A stretch of DNA of 64,000 nt from Pacificimonas aurantium (GTDB lineage Bacteria > Pseudomonadota > Alphaproteobacteria > Sphingomonadales > Sphingomonadaceae), in contig NZ_JAGSGB010000001.1 of the NCBI RefSeq assembly GCF_020092905.1, positions 930,001 to 994,000 of the forward strand, in the 5' to 3' direction. Each line of letters begins with the position of its first letter. Position 1 is the first letter of the stretch. Below are positions 62,585 to 64,000 of this stretch, piece after piece. The notes below the pieces were generated by a model that ran no database searches, was not told the DNA's origin, and saw only the letters and a list, made by a program, of their open reading frames with translations. The translations under genes were made by a program, and so were the position numbers.

Positions 62585-63748
62585 GTGTCTAATGAACCCA
62601 CGCTCAAACCCGAGCGCCCCTTTTTCTCGTCCGGTCCCACGGCAAAGTTCCCGGGCTGGTCCCTAGATAAGCTGAAGACCGAATCGCTCGGCCGGTCGCA
62701 TCGGTCGAAGATCGGCAAGGCGCGTCTGAAATATGCCATCGACCTCAGCCGGGAGCTTCTCGGCGTCCCCGACGACTATCTCGTCGGTATCCTGCCGGCT
62801 TCCGATACCGGCGCGCTGGAATGCGCGATGTGGACCATGCTCGGCCCGCAGCCCGCGACGGTCGCAGCCTGGGAAAGCTTCGGCAACGTATGGATCCAAG
62901 ACGCCGTCAAGCAGCTCAAGCTGAAAAACCTCACCGCTCTCGATGCCGACTATGGCGAAATTCCGGATCTGGCATCCATTCCCCAGGATAACGACGTGGT
63001 CTTCACCTGGAACGGGACGACGTCGGGCGCGCGCATTCCGAATACCGACTGGCTTGAGTCCGGACGTTCCGGCGTGACGATCAACGACGCCACGTCTGCC
63101 ATCTTCGCGCAGGAGATGGACTGGCCGAAGCTCGATGCCACGACCTATTCCTGGCAGAAGGTCATGGGGTCCGAGGCCCAGCACGGCATGCTGATCCTGT
63201 CGCCGAAGGCTATCGAGCGTATCGAGAGCTACGACCCCGACTGGCCGTTGCCCAAGCTGTTCCGCCTGAAGAAGGGTGGCAAGATCAACCAGGGCATCTT
63301 CGAAGGAGCGACGATCAACACGCCTTCGCTGCTCGCGACCGAAGACTATATCGCCGCGCTTGAGTGGGCGAAGTCGATCGGCGGCCGCCAGGCGATGTTC
63401 GAGCGGGCGAATGAAAACGCGCGCATCCTCGAAGCGTGGATCGAAGCGACACCCTGGATCAGCAACATGGTCTCCGATCCGGCAAAGCGTACCAATACCG
63501 GCGTCTGCATGGTCTTTGGCGGCGACTGGTACGAATCGCTGTCCGACGAGGACAAGGCCGGCGTTCCGAAGAAGATCGTCTCGATGCTAGAAGAACGCGG
63601 CGTCGGCTATGACTTCAACGGCTATCGCGACGCGCCGCCGTCGCTGCGCATCTGGTGCGGCGGCACGGTCGACGCCGAAGATGTGAAGCGCCTGCTGCCC
63701 TGGATCGAATGGGCCTTCGAAGAAGTGAAGGCTTCGCACGCAAACTGA
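62585..63748 (+). CDS. serC: Phosphoserine aminotransferase
   Basis: 387 residues. The SerC type of alphaproteobacteria and Methanosarcina: PLP lysine K192 in YSWQKVMGSEAQHG, with FFSSGPTAKFPGWS at the start and RLKKGGKINQGIFEGATINT. It converts 3-phosphohydroxypyruvate to phosphoserine. GTG start after AAGGAG. It is followed by serA, which makes its substrate. Confidence 0.95.
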   Translation: MSNEPTLKPERPFFSSGPTAKFPGWSLDKLKTESLGRSHRSKIGKARLKYAIDLSRELLGVPDDYLVGILPASDTGALECAMWTMLGPQPATVAAWESFGNVWIQDAVKQLKLKNLTALDADYGEIPDLASIPQDNDVVFTWNGTTSGARIPNTDWLESGRSGVTINDATSAIFAQEMDWPKLDATTYSWQKVMGSEAQHGMLILSPKAIERIESYDPDWPLPKLFRLKKGGKINQGIFEGATINTPSLLATEDYIAALEWAKSIGGRQAMFERANENARILEAWIEATPWISNMVSDPAKRTNTGVCMVFGGDWYESLSDEDKAGVPKKIVSMLEERGVGYDFNGYRDAPPSLRIWCGGTVDAEDVKRLLPWIEWAFEEVKASHAN

Positions 63749-63751
63749 TTA

Positions 63752-63834
63752 GTCATTCCGGCGGCAGCCGGGCGGAGCGGGCGAACGGGTATCTTTCCTT
63801 TCGCCACCCGGCCCGCGAGCTGCGCCGGAATGAC
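63752..63834 (+). repeat. Long inverted repeat between serC and serA
   Basis: Outer arms GTCATTCCGGCG (63752-63763) and CGCCGGAATGAC (63823-63834) pair perfectly; inner sequence also pairs (GGGCGAA/TTCGCC and CGGGC/GCCCG). It would form a stem-loop of about 83 bases. The CATTCCGGCG element is like the dispersed intergenic repeats of many alphaproteobacteria; only one copy lies in this window. Confidence 0.8.
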
Positions 63835-63860
63835 GAAAATCTTGATTGGAGATTTTCGTC
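63832..63860 (+). promoter_or_regulatory. Hairpin with the serA ribosome binding site in its loop
   Basis: Perfect 10-bp inverted repeat GACGAAAATC (63832-63841) and GATTTTCGTC (63851-63860), loop TTGATTGGA. The GGAG site (63848-63851) is in the loop and the serA ATG follows the right arm directly. The left arm shares three bases with the larger repeat, so the two stems compete at that edge. Confidence 0.7.
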
Positions 63861-64000
63861 ATGCCCAAGGTTCTGATTTCCGACAAAATGTCCCCGAAAG
63901 CCGCCGAGGTGTTCCGCAATCGCGGGATCGAGGTGGACGAAAAGCCCGGCCTCAGCCCCGAAGAGCTGAAGGCGATCATCGGCGAGTATGACGGCCTCGC
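63861..64000 (+). CDS. serA: D-3-phosphoglycerate dehydrogenase (5' part, cut by window end)
   Basis: The first 46 codons are visible: MPKVLISDKMSPKAAEVF, then the NRGIEVDEKPGL and EELKAIIGEYDGL elements that begin the substrate-binding domain of SerA. It oxidises 3-phosphoglycerate in the first step of serine synthesis. Position directly after serC supports the call. Rest lies beyond the window. Confidence 0.92.
   Translation, partial: MPKVLISDKMSPKAAEVFRNRGIEVDEKPGLSPEELKAIIGEYDGL

Overview
The window is GC-rich, densely coding DNA from an alphaproteobacterium, most likely Sphingomonadales or a close relative. This rests on gene content (cdnL/carD, fdxA, an S4 protein and an SUV3-like helicase together; the DUF1476-bolA-grxD cluster; split metH behind an ArsR-methyltransferase regulator; CtrA-group style Tad genes; PEP-CTERM proteins) and is an inference, not a phylogeny. 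Genes are short-spaced and many neighbours overlap by ATGA, GTGA or TAATG. There is no rRNA, CRISPR array, insertion sequence or phage gene; the only RNA gene I can support is tRNA-Leu(GAG).

Layout. 1-1.2 kb: an unexplained left edge, tRNA-Leu and the RNA-polymerase-binding regulator CdnL. 1.5-10 kb: fdxA, S4 protein and helicase (minus), M23 peptidase and dinB (plus), then GNAT, MidA-like methyltransferase and lgt (minus). 10-15.5 kb: an acyl-CoA ligase facing a 5-oxoprolinase. 15.5-18.1 kb: a sulfur/persulfide module (persulfide dioxygenase-like hydrolase diverging from a BigR/SqrR-like ArsR repressor, rhodanese and TauE permease) with twin operators. 18.1-23.3 kb: purQ-purS-purC and a DUF3667 membrane protein (minus), then DUF1476, bolA, grxD and a PEP-CTERM protein (plus). 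23.4-29.4 kb: lipoprotein, ispH-thrB-rnhA, a second PEP-CTERM protein with a sigma-54 type promoter, an FAD oxidoreductase and a lysophospholipase-like hydrolase. 29.5-36.7 kb: Tad pilus genes cpaA-B-C-D-E-tadB-tadC, with no cpaF and no Flp pilin. 36.7-40.6 kb: threonine dehydratase, Bpt arginyltransferase family and an unrecognised membrane-anchored probable beta-helix protein. 40.6-46.1 kb: a methionine-cycle operon (ArsR-methyltransferase, metF, split metH) behind a 24-base palindrome set in its promoter. 46.2-54.2 kb: MlaA, an acidic small lipoprotein, a MATE exporter, Ku and a LigD gene broken by a one-base frameshift, and a MASE1-GGDEF cyclase. 54.4-64 kb: groESL with a CIRCE operator, sppA, pheA, a membrane cytochrome c, DUF418, an extensin-like lipoprotein, serC and the start of serA.

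Most of the window is core metabolism. The points most worth checking are the regulatory sites (twin BigR-like operators, methionine palindrome with an apparently leaderless start, sigma-54 promoter of a PEP-CTERM gene, nested hairpins between serC and serA), the ligD frameshift, the missing Tad ATPase, an apparent CTG start on the FAD oxidoreductase, and the unknown 584-residue protein. I did not find an obvious wholly new multi-gene system.
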